Below the pieces are notes generated by a model. It was not told where the DNA came from. It did not search any database and saw nothing but the letters and a program-made list of their open reading frames with translations. DNA of 64,000 nucleotides from Streptomyces liliiviolaceus (GTDB taxonomy: Bacteria > Actinomycetota > Actinomycetes > Streptomycetales > Streptomycetaceae), in assembly GCF_018070025.1 (NCBI RefSeq), contig NZ_JAGPYQ010000001.1, forward strand, positions 124,001 through 188,000. The letters run 5' to 3'. The first letter of the stretch is position 1. Every line of letters starts with the position of its first letter. The position numbers and the translations under genes are program-made. Below are positions 8,259 to 16,611 of this stretch, piece after piece.

Positions 8259-10214
8259 ATGTCCGTGGTCGACCGGCAGGAGTGGGACGTCGTCGTGGTC
8301 GGTGCCGGAGGAGCCGGCCTGCGCGCGGCGATCGCGGCGCGGGAACGCGGCGCGCGCACGGCCGTCATCTGCAAGTCGCTGTTCGGCAAGGCCCACACCG
8401 TGATGGCCGAGGGCGGCATCGCGGCGGCCATGGGCAACGTCAACTCCGGCGACAACTGGCAGGTCCACTTCCGCGACACCCTGCGCGGCGGCAAGTTCCT
8501 CAACCAGTGGCGGATGGCCGAGCTGCACGCCCAGGAGGCCCCCGACCGGGTGTGGGAGCTGGAGACCTGGGGCGCCCTCTTCGACCGTACGGCGGACGGG
8601 CGCATCTCCCAGCGCAACTTCGGCGGGCACGAGTACCCGCGGCTCGCGCACGTCGGCGACCGTACGGGCCTGGAGCTGATCCGCACGCTCCAGCAGAAGA
8701 TCGTGTCGCTCCAGCAGGAGGACTTCAAGGAGACCGGCGACTACGAGTCACGGCTGAAGGTCTACCAGGAGTGCACGGTCACCCGGATCCTCAAGGACGG
8801 CAGCAGGGTCGCCGGGGCCTTCTGCTACGAGCGGGAGTCGGGCCGGTTCTTCGTGCTCGACGCGCCCTCGGTCGTGGTCGCCACCGGCGGCATCGGCAAG
8901 TCCTTCAAGGTGACGTCGAACTCCTGGGAGTACACGGGCGACGGGCACGCGCTGGCACTGCTCGCCGGGGCGCCCCTGCTGAACATGGAGTTCGTGCAGT
9001 TCCACCCCACGGGCATGGTCTGGCCGCCGTCCGTGAAGGGCATCCTCGTCACGGAGTCGGTGCGCGGCGACGGCGGGGTGCTCAGGAACTCCGAGGGCAA
9101 GCGGTTCATGTTCGAGTACATCCCGGACGTGTTCAAGGAGAAGTACGCCCAGTCCGAGGAGGAGGGCGACCGCTGGTACGAGGACCCGGACCACAACCGG
9201 CGCCCGCCCGAACTGCTCCCCCGGGACGAGGTGGCCCGGGCCATCAACTCCGAGGTCAAGGCGGGCCGCGGCTCCCCGCACGGCGGAGTCTTCCTCGACG
9301 TCTCCACCCGGATGCCCGCCGAGGTGATCCGGCGCCGGCTGCCGTCCATGTACCACCAGTTCAAGGAACTCGCCGACGTCGACATCACCGCCGAGGCGAT
9401 GGAGGTCGGACCGACCTGCCACTACGTGATGGGCGGTATCGCGGTCGAGTCGGACACCGCGGCGGCCCGCGGGGTGCCGGGACTGTTCGCGGCCGGTGAG
9501 GTCGCGGGCGGGATGCACGGCTCCAACCGGCTCGGCGGGAACTCGCTCTCCGACCTGCTGGTCTTCGGGCGGCGGGCCGGACTGCACGCCGCGGAGTACG
9601 CCACCGGCCTCACCGGACCCACCGGGGGCCGCCCGCTCGTGGACGACGTCCAGGTCGACGCGGCCGCCGCGGAGGCGCTGCGGCCCTTCTCCGCCGAGGG
9701 GCCCGCGCCCGGCGAGGTCGAGGACGGCCGGCCGCCGGAGAACCCGTACACCCTCCACCAGGAGCTCCAGCAGACGATGAACGACCTCGTCGGCATCATC
9801 CGCCGGGAGGCGGAGATGGAGGCGGCCCTGGAGAAACTCGCGGACCTGCGGGTACGGGCCCGGCGCGCCGGGGTCGAGGGGCACCGGCAGTTCAACCCGG
9901 GCTGGCACCTCGCGCTGGACCTGCGCAACATGCTGCTCGTCAGCGAGTGCGTGGCACGGGCCGCGCTGGAGCGCACCGAGTCGCGCGGCGGCCACACCCG
10001 TGAGGACCATCCGGCGATGGACCGGGCCTGGCGGCGCGTGAACCTGCTCTGCCGGCTGACCAATCCCACCGGCGGTCTGGCGGCGACGGACCCGGTGCAC
10101 GGCCAGATCGACCTCGCGCGGGAGAACACCGAACCCATCCGACCCGACCTGCTCGCTCTCTTCGAGAAGGAAGAGCTGGTCAAGTACCTCGCCGAAGAGG
10201 AGCTCTACGAGTGA
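8259..10214 (+). CDS. sdhA: Succinate dehydrogenase/fumarate reductase flavoprotein subunit
   Basis: Catalytic subunit of 651 aa that oxidises succinate or reduces fumarate using covalently bound FAD. The dinucleotide motif GAGGAG is at residues 15-20; the FAD-linking region is the 'KAHTVMAEGGIAAAMGN' block; substrate-site segments 'EFVQFHPTGM' and 'GSNRLGGNSLSDLLVFGRRAG' are intact. The ATG at 8259 is preceded by AAAAGG with 8 nt spacing and preferred over the GTG at 8250. The gene overlaps sdhB by 4 nt (GTGA), so the two are translationally coupled. Size and motifs fit the B-type SDH found with a single membrane subunit. Confidence 0.96.
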   Translation: MSVVDRQEWDVVVVGAGGAGLRAAIAARERGARTAVICKSLFGKAHTVMAEGGIAAAMGNVNSGDNWQVHFRDTLRGGKFLNQWRMAELHAQEAPDRVWELETWGALFDRTADGRISQRNFGGHEYPRLAHVGDRTGLELIRTLQQKIVSLQQEDFKETGDYESRLKVYQECTVTRILKDGSRVAGAFCYERESGRFFVLDAPSVVVATGGIGKSFKVTSNSWEYTGDGHALALLAGAPLLNMEFVQFHPTGMVWPPSVKGILVTESVRGDGGVLRNSEGKRFMFEYIPDVFKEKYAQSEEEGDRWYEDPDHNRRPPELLPRDEVARAINSEVKAGRGSPHGGVFLDVSTRMPAEVIRRRLPSMYHQFKELADVDITAEAMEVGPTCHYVMGGIAVESDTAAARGVPGLFAAGEVAGGMHGSNRLGGNSLSDLLVFGRRAGLHAAEYATGLTGPTGGRPLVDDVQVDAAAAEALRPFSAEGPAPGEVEDGRPPENPYTLHQELQQTMNDLVGIIRREAEMEAALEKLADLRVRARRAGVEGHRQFNPGWHLALDLRNMLLVSECVARAALERTESRGGHTREDHPAMDRAWRRVNLLCRLTNPTGGLAATDPVHGQIDLARENTEPIRPDLLALFEKEELVKYLAEEELYE

Positions 10215-10987
10215 GCAGCTACGAGGCCCGCTTCAAGGTGTGGCGCGGGGACGTCGAAGGCGGCGGCCTGGAGGACTTCGGGGTCGAGGTGAACGACGGC
10301 GAGGTGGTCCTCGACATCATCCACCGGATCCAGGCGACCCAGGCCCCGGATCTCGCCGTGCGCTGGAACTGCAAGGCGGGCAAGTGCGGTTCGTGTTCGG
10401 CGGAGGTCAACGGCCGGCCGCGGCTGCTGTGCATGACCCGGATGTCGGTGTTCACCCGGGAGGAGACGATCACCGTCACTCCCCTGCGGGCGTTCCCCGT
10501 GGTCCGCGACCTGGTCACCGACGTCGGCTTCAACTACACCAAGGCGCGGGAGGTGCCCGCGTTCGTGCCGCCGGAGGGGCTGGCGGCCGGTGAGTACCGG
10601 ATGATGCAGGAGGACGTGGACCGGTCGCAGGAGTTCCGCAAGTGCATCGAGTGCTTCCTGTGCCAGGACACCTGCCATGTGGTGCGCGACCACGAGGAGA
10701 ACAAGACCGCCTTCGCCGGGCCGCGTTTCCTGATGCGGGTGGCCGAGCTGGACATGCACCCGCTGGACGCGGCGGACGACAGCGGCCTGGACCGCAAGAG
10801 GACCGCTCAGGACGAGCACGGGCTCGGCTACTGCAACATCACCAAGTGCTGCACCGAGGTCTGCCCCGAGGGCATCAAGATCACGGACAACGCCCTGATC
10901 CCCCTCAAGGAACGCGCGGTCGACCGCAAGTACGACCCGCTGGTCTGGCTGGGGTCGAAGATCGGCAGGCGTTCCTCGAAGGGGTGA
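10211..10987 (+). CDS. sdhB: Succinate dehydrogenase/fumarate reductase iron-sulfur subunit
   Basis: Protein of 258 aa that carries electrons from FAD to the membrane subunit through three iron-sulfur clusters. The 2Fe-2S ligands are C54, C59, C62 and C74 (NCKAGKCGSC...LLC). A first C-rich motif is CIECFLCQDTC (C145, C148, C151, C155); the second is CNITKCCTEVCPEG (C208, C213, C214, C218). The GTG start lies inside the sdhA stop. The gene ends 30 nt from the convergent phosphatase gene. Confidence 0.96.
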   Translation: MSSYEARFKVWRGDVEGGGLEDFGVEVNDGEVVLDIIHRIQATQAPDLAVRWNCKAGKCGSCSAEVNGRPRLLCMTRMSVFTREETITVTPLRAFPVVRDLVTDVGFNYTKAREVPAFVPPEGLAAGEYRMMQEDVDRSQEFRKCIECFLCQDTCHVVRDHEENKTAFAGPRFLMRVAELDMHPLDAADDSGLDRKRTAQDEHGLGYCNITKCCTEVCPEGIKITDNALIPLKERAVDRKYDPLVWLGSKIGRRSSKG

Positions 10988-11017
10988 GGTCTTCGGGGCG
11001 GCCGTGGTGGGCGGGGG

Positions 11018-13699
11018 TCAGAACAGGCTCAGCAGGGCCTCCGCCGGGTCCGCGAGGCTCGTTCCGCCGTTGGGCAGGGGCAGTTCGAACCACACCGTCT
11101 TGCCCCGGGGGGTGCGGCGCGAGCCCCAGGCGGCGCTGAGGAGCCCCACCAGCTGGAGCCCCCGGCCGCCCTCGTCGGTGTCGCGGGCCCGGCGCCGGCG
11201 TGGCTGGACGAGACCGGCGTCCCAGACCTCGCAGACCAGCGTGCGGTCGAGGAGGAGCCGCAGCCGGATCTCGCCCTCGCCGTAGCGCAGCGCGTTGGTG
11301 ACCAGCTCGCTGACGAGCAGTTCGGCCGTGTCGACGAGCGGTTCAAGGTCCCAGCCGACCAGCTGGTTGCGGGCGAACTCGCGGGCGCGGCCCACGCTCC
11401 GGGGTTCGCGCGGCAGCGTCCAGTCGCCCACCGACTCGGCGGGCAGCCCCTGGACACGTGCCATCAGCAGCGCGATGTCGTCCTCGCCGTGATGGGTGTC
11501 GAGGGTGCTGAGGACGTGGTCGCAGACGTCCTCCAGCGGGGCCGAGGGGTCCGTGAGGGCGCCCACGAAGGCCTGCAGGCCCTCGTCGAGGGGATGGTCG
11601 CGGGATTCGACGAGACCGTCCGTGTAGAGCGCCAGGAGGGCTCCCTCGGGCAGTTCGACCTCCACCTCCTCGAACGGCTCGCCGCCGACTCCCAGCGGCA
11701 TGCCCGGCGGTACGTCGAGCATGAGCGCGCTCTCGCCCGGTTCGACCAGGACGGGCGGGAGATGGCCGGCGTTGGCGAACGTACAGCGGCGGGTGACGGA
11801 GTCGTAGACCGCGTACACACAGGTGGCGAGGTACACCTCGGAGAGGTCGGCGTCCCGGGACTGACGGGCACCGCGCGTAGATTGCTGGGTACCGCCGGGT
11901 GTGCCGAGTCCCCGGGCGATCTCGTCCAACGCGGAGAGCACTTCGGCCGGTTCGAGGTCGAGCAGGGCCAGCGTGCGTACGGCCGTGCGGAGTTCGCCCA
12001 TCGCGACGGCCGCCCGCAGACCGCGGCCCATGACGTCGCCGACGACCAGCGCCGTGCGGTGACCGGGCAGTTCGATGACGTCGAACCAGTCGCCGCCGAC
12101 CTCCGTCGCCGCGTTCCCCGGGAGGTAGCGGCAGGCGATGTCCAGGCCGGAGGCCTCCGGGTCGCCCGGGGGCAGCAGGGAGCGCTGGAGGATCAGGGCG
12201 CGTTCGTGCTCGCGTCGGTACAGGCGCGCGTTGTCCATGCAGACGGCGGCCCGTGCGGCCAGTTCCACCGCCAGCGCCCGGTCGCGCTCCCCGAACGGCT
12301 CGCTGCCCTTCGTACGGGAGAACTGGACGATGCCGACGACCGTGTCGTGGGCGACCATCGGCACCGCGAGCGTGGACTGGATCAGCTCGCCCTCCTCGGC
12401 GGCGACGAACTGCGGTTTGGCGGTGCGCAGGGCGTCCGCGCAGGCGGAGTTGAAGGAGAAGCGGTGGACCGCGCCGACGCTCACGAGCTTGCGGCCGCCG
12501 ACGAAGGGCGCGTCGGACACGGCGCTGGCGTAGGCCACCCGGCGCAGTTCGGCGCTGCCGTCGGCGAGGCCCGGCGGGGTCTCGTCACCGGCGAGCAGAC
12601 CTTGGTAGAGGTCGACGGAGGCCAGGTCGCAGAAGCCGGGGACGGCGACGTCGAGCAGTTCGCGGGCCGTGGTCTCCAGATCGAGCGAATTCCCTATACG
12701 CGCTCCCGCCTCGTTCAGGAGGGCGAGATTGCGCCGGGCCTGAGCGGCCTCACGGGCAGCGGCGCGGCGTGCGGTGATGTCGGTACCCAGCCACGCGATC
12801 CCGATCGGACGGCCCGAACCGCCCTGTACGCGATAGAGGTTGATGGACCAGTGGCGGCGCTCGGTGGAACCGGGCACGGTGCCCGTGACCAGCATCTCGG
12901 TGACGGAGTCGCCCGTCTCCAGGACCCGGCGCAGTATCGCCGAGACGCGGTCGGTCTCGCCCGGCGACAGATAGTCCTTGACCGTACGGCCGCGGTGGTC
13001 GTCGACGGTGCCGCCGAAGGTCGAGGCGAACCGCTGGTTGGCGCGGCGAATCCGCAGGTCCGGGTCGATCAGGAGGAAACCGAACGGAGATTGGCCGAAT
13101 ATTGCCTGCGAGGCGGCGAGGTCGGTTTCGATGCTGCGGAGCGTGCGCACGTCCACGACGATGCACACGGCGGCCCGTTCGCCCTCCTCGGTGCGCGTCG
13201 GCATGACGTACACCTCGGCGAGTCCCTCGGTGATCCGGCCACTGCCCCCCGGGTCGGGCAGCCGGAAGGGGACCACGCCGGTCCACTCCCTGCCGTCGAG
13301 GACTTCGGCCATCTTCCGCTGGCCGAAGTCGCGCCTGTCCTCCGCCACGAAGGCCTCGATGGGGTCCATGCCCACGGCGCGGTCGGTGGAGATACCGAAG
13401 AGCTGCTCGGCGCGCAGGCTCCACTGGTCGACGAGACCGTCGGGGCCGATCGAGAAGGAGGCGACCTTGATGTAGTCGTAGATCGATCCGGGCGGACTGC
13501 TCTGCCACACGACCTCACCGGACGAGTCGCCCGACACCCCGCCCGACGGTGCGCCGAGCGCTCCGCCCGACACGCCGCCCGACGCTCCGGCCGCCGTCCT
13601 GCCCGCCGCGGGCGTGGCGTCATCGCCTGTCGTCGCATCAGCCATCGCGCCGCCCGACGGATCCTCGGACTCCGTGGCCTTCGCTGGTATCTCGCTCAC
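11018..13699 (-). CDS. PAS-PAS-GAF-SpoIIE (PP2C) phosphatase with C-terminal HATPase domain
   Basis: Multidomain signalling protein of 893 aa. After a disordered Gly/Ser/Ala-rich N-terminus come two PAS domains (about 70-310), a GAF domain (about 335-500), a SpoIIE/PP2C phosphatase domain (metal-site motifs such as GGDWFDVI, VVGDVMGRG and GEDDIALL) and an anti-sigma-like HATPase domain with ELVTNALRY and GGRGLQLV. Such proteins dephosphorylate anti-anti-sigma factors and may also bind their partner through the kinase-like domain, so partner switching control of a sigma factor is likely. The GTG at 13699 is chosen for its AGGGGA RBS at 8 nt; the reading frame is open further upstream but lacks domain homology. 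It converges with the SDH operon. Confidence 0.92.
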   Translation of the reverse strand: MSEIPAKATESEDPSGGAMADATTGDDATPAAGRTAAGASGGVSGGALGAPSGGVSGDSSGEVVWQSSPPGSIYDYIKVASFSIGPDGLVDQWSLRAEQLFGISTDRAVGMDPIEAFVAEDRRDFGQRKMAEVLDGREWTGVVPFRLPDPGGSGRITEGLAEVYVMPTRTEEGERAAVCIVVDVRTLRSIETDLAASQAIFGQSPFGFLLIDPDLRIRRANQRFASTFGGTVDDHRGRTVKDYLSPGETDRVSAILRRVLETGDSVTEMLVTGTVPGSTERRHWSINLYRVQGGSGRPIGIAWLGTDITARRAAAREAAQARRNLALLNEAGARIGNSLDLETTARELLDVAVPGFCDLASVDLYQGLLAGDETPPGLADGSAELRRVAYASAVSDAPFVGGRKLVSVGAVHRFSFNSACADALRTAKPQFVAAEEGELIQSTLAVPMVAHDTVVGIVQFSRTKGSEPFGERDRALAVELAARAAVCMDNARLYRREHERALILQRSLLPPGDPEASGLDIACRYLPGNAATEVGGDWFDVIELPGHRTALVVGDVMGRGLRAAVAMGELRTAVRTLALLDLEPAEVLSALDEIARGLGTPGGTQQSTRGARQSRDADLSEVYLATCVYAVYDSVTRRCTFANAGHLPPVLVEPGESALMLDVPPGMPLGVGGEPFEEVEVELPEGALLALYTDGLVESRDHPLDEGLQAFVGALTDPSAPLEDVCDHVLSTLDTHHGEDDIALLMARVQGLPAESVGDWTLPREPRSVGRAREFARNQLVGWDLEPLVDTAELLVSELVTNALRYGEGEIRLRLLLDRTLVCEVWDAGLVQPRRRRARDTDEGGRGLQLVGLLSAAWGSRRTPRGKTVWFELPLPNGGTSLADPAEALLSLF

Positions 13700-13949
13700 G
13701 CGAACCGTCCCCTCCAGCTCACCGCGCCCGGCACCGGTCACCGAAAGCGGCTGCCCGCAGTATCCAGCACTACGGAGCCGCACAACACGGTGTTCACGAT
13801 CACAGCACGGTCCCGATGCTTTTAGGACCGGCTGCGACAAACACTCCCAGTCTTCTAACCACGTGGCACCCCGTCGAACCACCGACTCGTCCCGTCTCTC
13901 CAGGCGAGACGGGACGGACTGCCCGCGGACCGTGCCGAAGGGCCGGCGA
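13700..13949. other. Intergenic: phosphatase promoter region and HATPase terminator
   Basis: Holds the promoter region of the SpoIIE gene (a loose TTGTGC/GATACT pair can be drawn with a short 15-bp spacer, so weak support) and the hairpin that ends the HATPase transcript. Confidence 0.4.
13888..13916 (-). terminator. Hairpin terminator after the HATPase gene
   Basis: 11-bp perfect arms (CGTCCCGTCTC at 13888-13898 and its complement at 13906-13916) around a 7-nt loop, 34 nt past the HATPase stop. Confidence 0.75.
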
Positions 13950-14348
13950 TCAGCCGGGGAGGGCCAGTTCGAACCACACCGTCTTGCCCGTTTCGCCTGG
14001 TCTGGTGCCCCAGCGGCGCGCGGACTCCGCCACCAGCCGCAGCCCCCGGCCGGTCTCGTCGTCGGGCTGGGCGGAACGCTCCCGGGGCGGGTCGGGCAGC
14101 GGGTCGGAGACCTCCACGAGCAGGGCGTCCAGCAGGCCCGAGGGGTAGACGAGTCGGACACCGATGGGGCCGGTCGCATGCCGCAGGGAATTGGTCACCA
14201 ACTCGCTGACCAGCAGCGTCGTCACATCGCTCAGGGCATCGAGGCCCCAGACGCGCAGTTGGGCGCGGACCGTGGCACGGGCGGTCCTGACGGCGCCGGG
14301 CTCCGCGGGGAAGGTCCACTCGGCGACATCGCCCTCGGTGTGAATCAC
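13950..14348 (-). CDS. ATP-binding anti-sigma-factor-type protein (HATPase_c_2)
   Basis: A 132-aa stand-alone GHKL ATPase domain of the RsbW/SpoIIAB-like group that is very expanded in Streptomyces. The N box ELVTNSLRHA and the glycine-rich ETGRGLRLVAE are present, and the protein ends in the common KTVWFELALPG. It may phosphorylate or sequester an STAS anti-anti-sigma partner; no sigma or STAS gene is adjacent, but the next gene contains the same domain. The GTG at 14348 is preferred because GGGAG lies 8 nt before it; the GTG at 14357 overlaps that RBS. Confidence 0.85.
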   Translation of the reverse strand: MIHTEGDVAEWTFPAEPGAVRTARATVRAQLRVWGLDALSDVTTLLVSELVTNSLRHATGPIGVRLVYPSGLLDALLVEVSDPLPDPPRERSAQPDDETGRGLRLVAESARRWGTRPGETGKTVWFELALPG

Positions 14349-14389
14349 GCAGCTCACTCCCAGGCCTACGGCAGACCATGTCCGATTTC

Positions 14390-14415
14390 ATCGGGTAAAT
14401 AGGCACATACCCGAT
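14390..14415. promoter_or_regulatory. Inverted repeat upstream of the HATPase gene
   Basis: Perfect arms ATCGGGTA (14390-14397) and TACCCGAT (14408-14415) with a 10-nt centre, 42 nt upstream of the start codon. Further CCGAT/ATCGG half-sites flank it. Candidate operator; regulator unknown. Confidence 0.45.
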
Positions 14416-14540
14416 ATCCCGGGCGAAGTACCGCGCGCGAGGGCGTGCCGTGGCACGAACGGCGTACTCCGAGCCCGCATCACGCTCCACACACGCCCCG
14501 CGAGGGCGAGCGTCCCACGTACGACGCGTGTATCGCATCC

Positions 14541-14699
14541 CCTCGGGGGCTGCGCCCCCGAACCCCCCGTCGCGCTGACGCGCTCGTCCTCAAACGCCGG
14601 ACGGGCTAACCGATAGCCCCTCCGGCGTTTGAGGAGCGGGGGTTCGGGGGCGGAGCCCCTGACTCAGTGACGGGAACGGGTAGGGGCGGCGGGGGCGAG
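14541..14699. repeat. Family A dispersed palindromic repeat (copy A1)
   Basis: Central inverted pair cctcaaacgccggacggg / ccctccggcgtttgagga, flanked by mirrored arms with gggggctgcgccccc and the end block tgacgggaacgggtaggggc. The right half overlaps the last ~31 codons of the Nudix gene. Confidence 0.9.
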
Positions 14700-15103
14700 A
14701 ACTCCCCCCACACCACCCGCGCCACCTCGGCGACAGCCGGCACGTCCTGGTCCAGCCAGTCGACGTCCCATACCTCGTCCGCCGTCAACCAGCGCAACGC
14801 GTCATGGTCCTGAAGAGCGAGCGGCTCAGACGACCCGGCAAGCAACCGAACCGTCCACACCCGCAACACGTACGGCGCCCGCAGGGCGTACTCCCCCGGC
14901 ACCCGCCGCACGACCTCCGCCGAAACCCCCAGCTCCTCCCGGAGTTCCCGCACGAGGGCCCGCTCGGGGCTCTCCCCCGGCTCGACCTTCCCCCCGGGAA
15001 GCTCCCAGCGCCCGGCCAACTCCACGGGCGCACTGCGACGCGCGGCGAGCAGGCGCCCGCCGCTCAGCACGGCGGCCCCCACCACCACGATCAGTTCGGT
15101 CAT
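14606..15103 (-). CDS. Nudix (MutT-like) hydrolase with a repeat-derived C-terminus
   Basis: Protein of 165 aa. A perfect Nudix box (G-x5-E-x7-REL-x-EE-x-G) sits at residues 38-60, in [17 protein letters not shown]... The fold should hydrolyse a nucleoside diphosphate linked to another group; sanitising oxidised dGTP (MutT) is one option, not proven. The conserved domain ends near residue 134. The remaining ~31 residues, starting [11 protein letters not shown], are encoded by the family A repeat, so they look acquired rather than conserved. A -10-like TAGGCT lies 7 nt before the ATG and there is no RBS, which suggests a leaderless mRNA. Confidence 0.9.
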   Translation of the reverse strand: MTELIVVVGAAVLSGGRLLAARRSAPVELAGRWELPGGKVEPGESPERALVRELREELGVSAEVVRRVPGEYALRAPYVLRVWTVRLLAGSSEPLALQDHDALRWLTADEVWDVDWLDQDVPAVAEVARVVWGEFSPPPPLPVPVTESGAPPPNPRSSNAGGAIG

Positions 15104-15110
15104 GCGCGGG

Positions 15111-15116
15111 AGCCTA
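15111..15116 (-). promoter_or_regulatory. Probable -10 box of a leaderless Nudix transcript
   Basis: TAGGCT on the minus strand, 7 nt before the ATG at 15103. Confidence 0.45.
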
Positions 15117-15179
15117 CGGGAGCCGCGCGAACCCTCCGGCGCCGCTCACCACCGCTCACCGCCGCTCATCCGACGGCCG

Positions 15180-15362
15180 TCACCTCGCGCCGTTCTGCGC
15201 GATCCGCTCGACCCAGTACAGCTGCTTGTGTCCCCGGCCGTCGAGGCTGTCCGCGATCTTCTGGGCCTCGGCCCTGGTCGCGTACCTGCCGACGCGATAG
15301 CGATTGCCGTTGTCGTCCTGTCGGACGACAAGCCAGGGAAGTGTGATCGTGCCGTCGTTCAT
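15180..15362 (-). CDS. Small SPOR-like/DUF protein
   Basis: A 60-aa protein, MNDGTITLPWLVVRQDD..., with the RYATRAEAQKIADSL helix and a YWVERI strand typical of small actinobacterial SPOR-domain-like proteins. The RBS is excellent (GGAGG, 6 nt before ATG). No signal peptide or membrane helix, so it is probably cytoplasmic. In streptomycetes such proteins are conserved but uncharacterised. It lies 77 nt upstream of the Nudix gene on the same strand. Confidence 0.8.
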   Translation of the reverse strand: MNDGTITLPWLVVRQDDNGNRYRVGRYATRAEAQKIADSLDGRGHKQLYWVERIAQNGAR

Positions 15363-15678
15363 CGCGCCCCTCCACTCCCCGCCCCCGGTTCGCGCCCAAC
15401 CCCGTTCCATAAGGAAACCGCAATCCGCATATGCCGGAGCCTACGCCTAACCTTTACGCAGCGAATACGGCTTTTCACAAAGAGGTATGCATGACGTAAG
15501 CAACCGGCCAGCGCAGAGAGGGCGCATCCTCACGGATACGCCCTCCGACACCCCCTGCAACCCCAGGCGGGTCCCGCCGACGGGGCGAGGCCCGGCCCCG
15601 GCCCCGCCCGGAGAGGGCCGCGAGAACGACCGGATTGCACCGCCGGGCCGCCCCTCGAACCGCCGCCCGTGGCCCCTG

Positions 15679-15752
15679 CTTCACCGGCAGGTGGTACGCG
15701 ATGCGGTACCGGTCACTTCACCGGCAGGTGGTACGCGATCCGGTACCGGTCG
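15679..15752. repeat. 37-bp tandem duplication at the 3' end of the GntR gene
   Basis: Two adjacent copies (15679-15715 and 15716-15752), 35 of 37 positions identical, each starting cttcaccggcaggtggtacg. The right copy encodes the last residues of the regulator; the left copy contributes the stop codon and lies mostly outside the gene. Confidence 0.92.
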
Positions 15753-16465
15753 GCCGGCACGACCACGTCCGCCGTCTCCACCGGCCGGCCCGACGCGTAG
15801 TACGTGCGCTGGATGACGAGCACGACATGGCCCGGCACTCCCCCCAGCGCCGACAGCTCCTCGGCGAGGCCGGGCCGGGCGCCCACCTCCTCCGTGACGT
15901 TGTCCACGACCACGTCGATGCCGGCCATGCGCTCGACCACGCCCATCCCGCCGAGGGGTCCCTCCTCGGGGAGCATCACCGGAGTGCGGCCCGTGACGGC
16001 GAGGGGCTCCCAGGAGGTGGAGAGCATCATCGCCTCGCCCGCGTCCCGGAAGACGTACTTCGTGCACATCACCCGCTCGCCGGCCTCGATGCCGAGCCGC
16101 TCGGCGATGGCGCCGCTCGCCTCCGTCTGCGCGCTGTGCGACTCCCACGTACCGCGCGCGGCCAGGTCAGCCTGCTCCTGGCGGAACGGGGTCGAGCCGC
16201 TGTCCGACCGGTATCCGGAGCGGGCGACACGGCGGGGCACCGGGCGCGCGCGCACATACGTGCCGGACCCGGAGCGGCCCTCGACCAGCCCCTCGGCCAT
16301 CAGCACCTTGCGGGCCTCCAGGGCGACCGTGTCCGAGACCCCGTACTCCTCGCGGATTCTGGCCTGCGACGGGAGTCTGGTGTGCGGTGGCAGCGATCCG
16401 TCGACGATCTTCTTGCGAAGATCGCCGGCGACACGCAGATACGCCGGCTGCTCACCGAATGTCAC
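15713..16465 (-). CDS. GntR-family (HutC/KorSA-like) transcriptional regulator
   Basis: Protein of 250 aa, normal for HutC-type GntR regulators. The winged HTH covers about residues 8-75 (LRVAGDLRKKIVDGSLPPHT...LPSQARIREEYGVSD...ARKVLMAEGLVEGRSGSGTYV). The C-terminal UTRA ligand domain ends RYRIAYHLPVK. The GTG at 16465 has GGGAG 6 nt upstream. Two direct copies of GGTTGTAC lie in the promoter, consistent with autoregulation. No transporter or catabolic gene is adjacent, so the effector cannot be guessed. The stop codon falls at the junction of a recent tandem duplication. Confidence 0.9.
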   Translation of the reverse strand: MTFGEQPAYLRVAGDLRKKIVDGSLPPHTRLPSQARIREEYGVSDTVALEARKVLMAEGLVEGRSGSGTYVRARPVPRRVARSGYRSDSGSTPFRQEQADLAARGTWESHSAQTEASGAIAERLGIEAGERVMCTKYVFRDAGEAMMLSTSWEPLAVTGRTPVMLPEEGPLGGMGVVERMAGIDVVVDNVTEEVGARPGLAEELSALGGVPGHVVLVIQRTYYASGRPVETADVVVPADRYRIAYHLPVK

Positions 16466-16479
16466 GGGCCACTCCCTCA

Positions 16480-16520
16480 GGTTGTACAGACAGCTACAGG
16501 GTGGCAACCGTGGGTTGTAC
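16480..16520. promoter_or_regulatory. Direct repeats in the GntR gene promoter
   Basis: GGTTGTAC occurs at 16480-16487 and 16513-16520, 33 bp apart (about three helical turns), just upstream of the regulator's RBS. Candidate autoregulatory operators. Confidence 0.5.
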
Positions 16521-16611
16521 CAGGCAAGTAAAGGCCAGAGAATCACTCGATGTGATGACGTAGGGCCTTCGGGGGCTTTACGCAGGCACTTTCTTTCCGC
16601 TACGGACGGCT

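Noticed and set aside
13700..14179. Upstream extension of the PAS-SpoIIE protein by 160 residues
   Set aside because: It overlaps the terminator and coding part of the neighbouring HATPase gene, has no homology-like segments, and a good RBS marks the GTG at 13699.
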